Source of the DNA: an uncultured Christensenellaceae bacterium
Lineage (GTDB): Bacteria; Bacillota; Clostridia; Christensenellales; UBA3700
NCBI GenBank assembly: GCA_944380285.1
Contig: CALWGZ010000012.1
Coordinates: 1-52,622 of the forward strand
Length of the DNA: 52,622 nt
Reading direction: 5' to 3'
The translations under genes were made by a program, and so were the position numbers. How positions within the stretch are numbered: position 1 is the first letter of the stretch; every line of letters begins with the position of its first letter. The notes under the pieces were generated by a model. That model saw only the letters and a program-made list of their open reading frames with translations, was not told the DNA's origin and searched no databases. Shown here piece by piece: positions 51,932 to 52,622 of the stretch.

Positions 51932-52622
51932 ATAATTTTACACAATATAATACATAATTTCGCAAAAAATTCAATAATACACATTTGAGGAATAGCGGCA
52001 AAAGCGGCTGCCGCAGAACTATCGTCTTGCGCCGAACAAAACAGCAAATTTAGGTGCCTGTGTCTATTAAAGTCAATTTCCATCATGCGTCGAAAATATA
52101 AATATCGAGTTGATTTTTTGCTTCACAAACTCAAAATGCGTCAGCCGTTCGGTCAATTTGTGAAGCGATCGTTTTCACAAGCATGGAGAGATACCTTTGG
52201 AAACGTCAAGGAGGCGCGCGATTTTGATGCAATCGTCATTGCCGTCATGAACTGAAACCAAGTCAAAAACGTACAAAATTTGTGCGCGTTTTCTTGACAA
52301 TGATTTCATCAGCCTTAATGCCTTTTTGCGCCGCGCTTTCCTCTCGTTTGACCTGTCAAGAGATCGAGCACAAGTTTTTTGTGTTTTTTCAAAAACAAAA
52401 ACTTTTCACTGCACAGACGCAGCCGGAGATGAACAAGCGCCAACGCTTGCATGAGCAATTATTGAATTGCCCCTTACCTACCCCTCATAGAACTAAGCCC
52501 AAAATAGACCGCGCAATCGGGGTGAGGACAAGCCGGGCAAGCTGTGCACGGCGGTGAAATGTCTGCGCTGTCGCGCAAACATGAAATACGGCGGTCGTTT
52601 GACCGCCGCGTGAAATGCTTGC
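51932..52622. other. Intergenic tail of the window
   Basis: Contains a possible 56-residue open frame (52085-52255), copies of the TTGTCAAG motif (about 52265-52297 on minus, 52351 on plus) and the perfect inverted repeat GGCGGTC-GTTT-GACCGCC (52590-52607), which shares GTTTGACCGC with the repeats near 50 kb. No family is recognisable. Confidence 0.5.
52085..52255 (+). CDS. Possible 56-residue basic protein
   Basis: An ATG frame of 56 codons, basic at the start (MRRKYKYRVDFLLHKLKMRQ) and ending KEARDFDAIVIAVMN. It lacks a ribosome site and I recognise no family, so it may be a fragment of a lost gene or chance. Confidence 0.2.
   Translation: MRRKYKYRVDFLLHKLKMRQPFGQFVKRSFSQAWRDTFGNVKEARDFDAIVIAVMN

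Noticed and set aside
52282..52557. A 91-codon frame near the window end
   Set aside because: No ribosome site, mixed composition and no recognisable motif; it overlaps repeat motifs.

Overview
This looks like a chromosomal window from a fairly high-GC, clostridia-type Bacillota. The pointers are Firmicutes-style gene orders (ylxM-ffh-rpsP-khpA-rimM-trmD and rbgA-rnhB-yraN), folate-dependent TrmFO, an HslVU (CodWX-like) pair, a lysine riboswitch on diaminopimelate genes, split transketolase subunits, a DUF1292 protein and strong purine-rich ribosome sites. The exact lineage (for example Christensenellales-like) is a guess. I see no rRNA, tRNA, CRISPR array or intact insertion sequence.

Layout. 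1-5167: a ZIP metal transporter with an operator in its promoter, an autoinhibited Fic protein with a duplicated operator, glyA, thioredoxin and a small XRE regulator. 5168-18950: a dense minus-strand run of overlapping genes: an unusual lipoprotein/membrane fusion, then comM, dprA, topA, trmFO, hslV, hslU, hisS, aspS and tcdA. 18951-21091: a BRO-N/Fic fusion gene carrying the same palindrome upstream and inside its coding region, followed by about 1 kb of structured non-coding repeats. 21092-27176: translation and ribosome-assembly cluster (rplS; ylxM to yraN). 27177-32760: accessory section with a cytidylate-kinase-like protein, a small-protein locus, an unknown membrane protein, an AbiE toxin-antitoxin pair and a DUF1989 protein. 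32049-36577: operon of a membrane protein, hslO, a TPR protein and an HD protein.

36679-39687: lysine-riboswitch-controlled asd-dapA-dapB, the first steps from aspartyl phosphate towards lysine and peptidoglycan DAP. 39781-44643: mannoside cassette (MFS transporter, GH2 beta-mannosidase, alkaline-phosphatase-superfamily protein). 44957-49616: YhhN-family membrane protein, proS, and transketolase N and C halves. 49830-51931: tandem repeats, a 134-bp palindromic element and a GtrA-like/DUF1508 fusion protein. 51932-52622: no convincing gene.

The most unusual content is in repeats and regulation. A 134-bp structured element abuts the stop codons of two unrelated genes and varies in a structure-preserving way. 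The BRO-Fic gene has twin palindromes. A Fic gene has two palindromes of identical geometry. A degenerate motif around TTGTCAAG is scattered through intergenic DNA, and many promoters carry CGCG just after the -35 box. Two domain fusions (CBM-like lipoprotein plus polytopic membrane domain; GtrA-like membrane domain plus DUF1508) are the most unusual proteins. All functions are read from sequence by eye; no database search was run.
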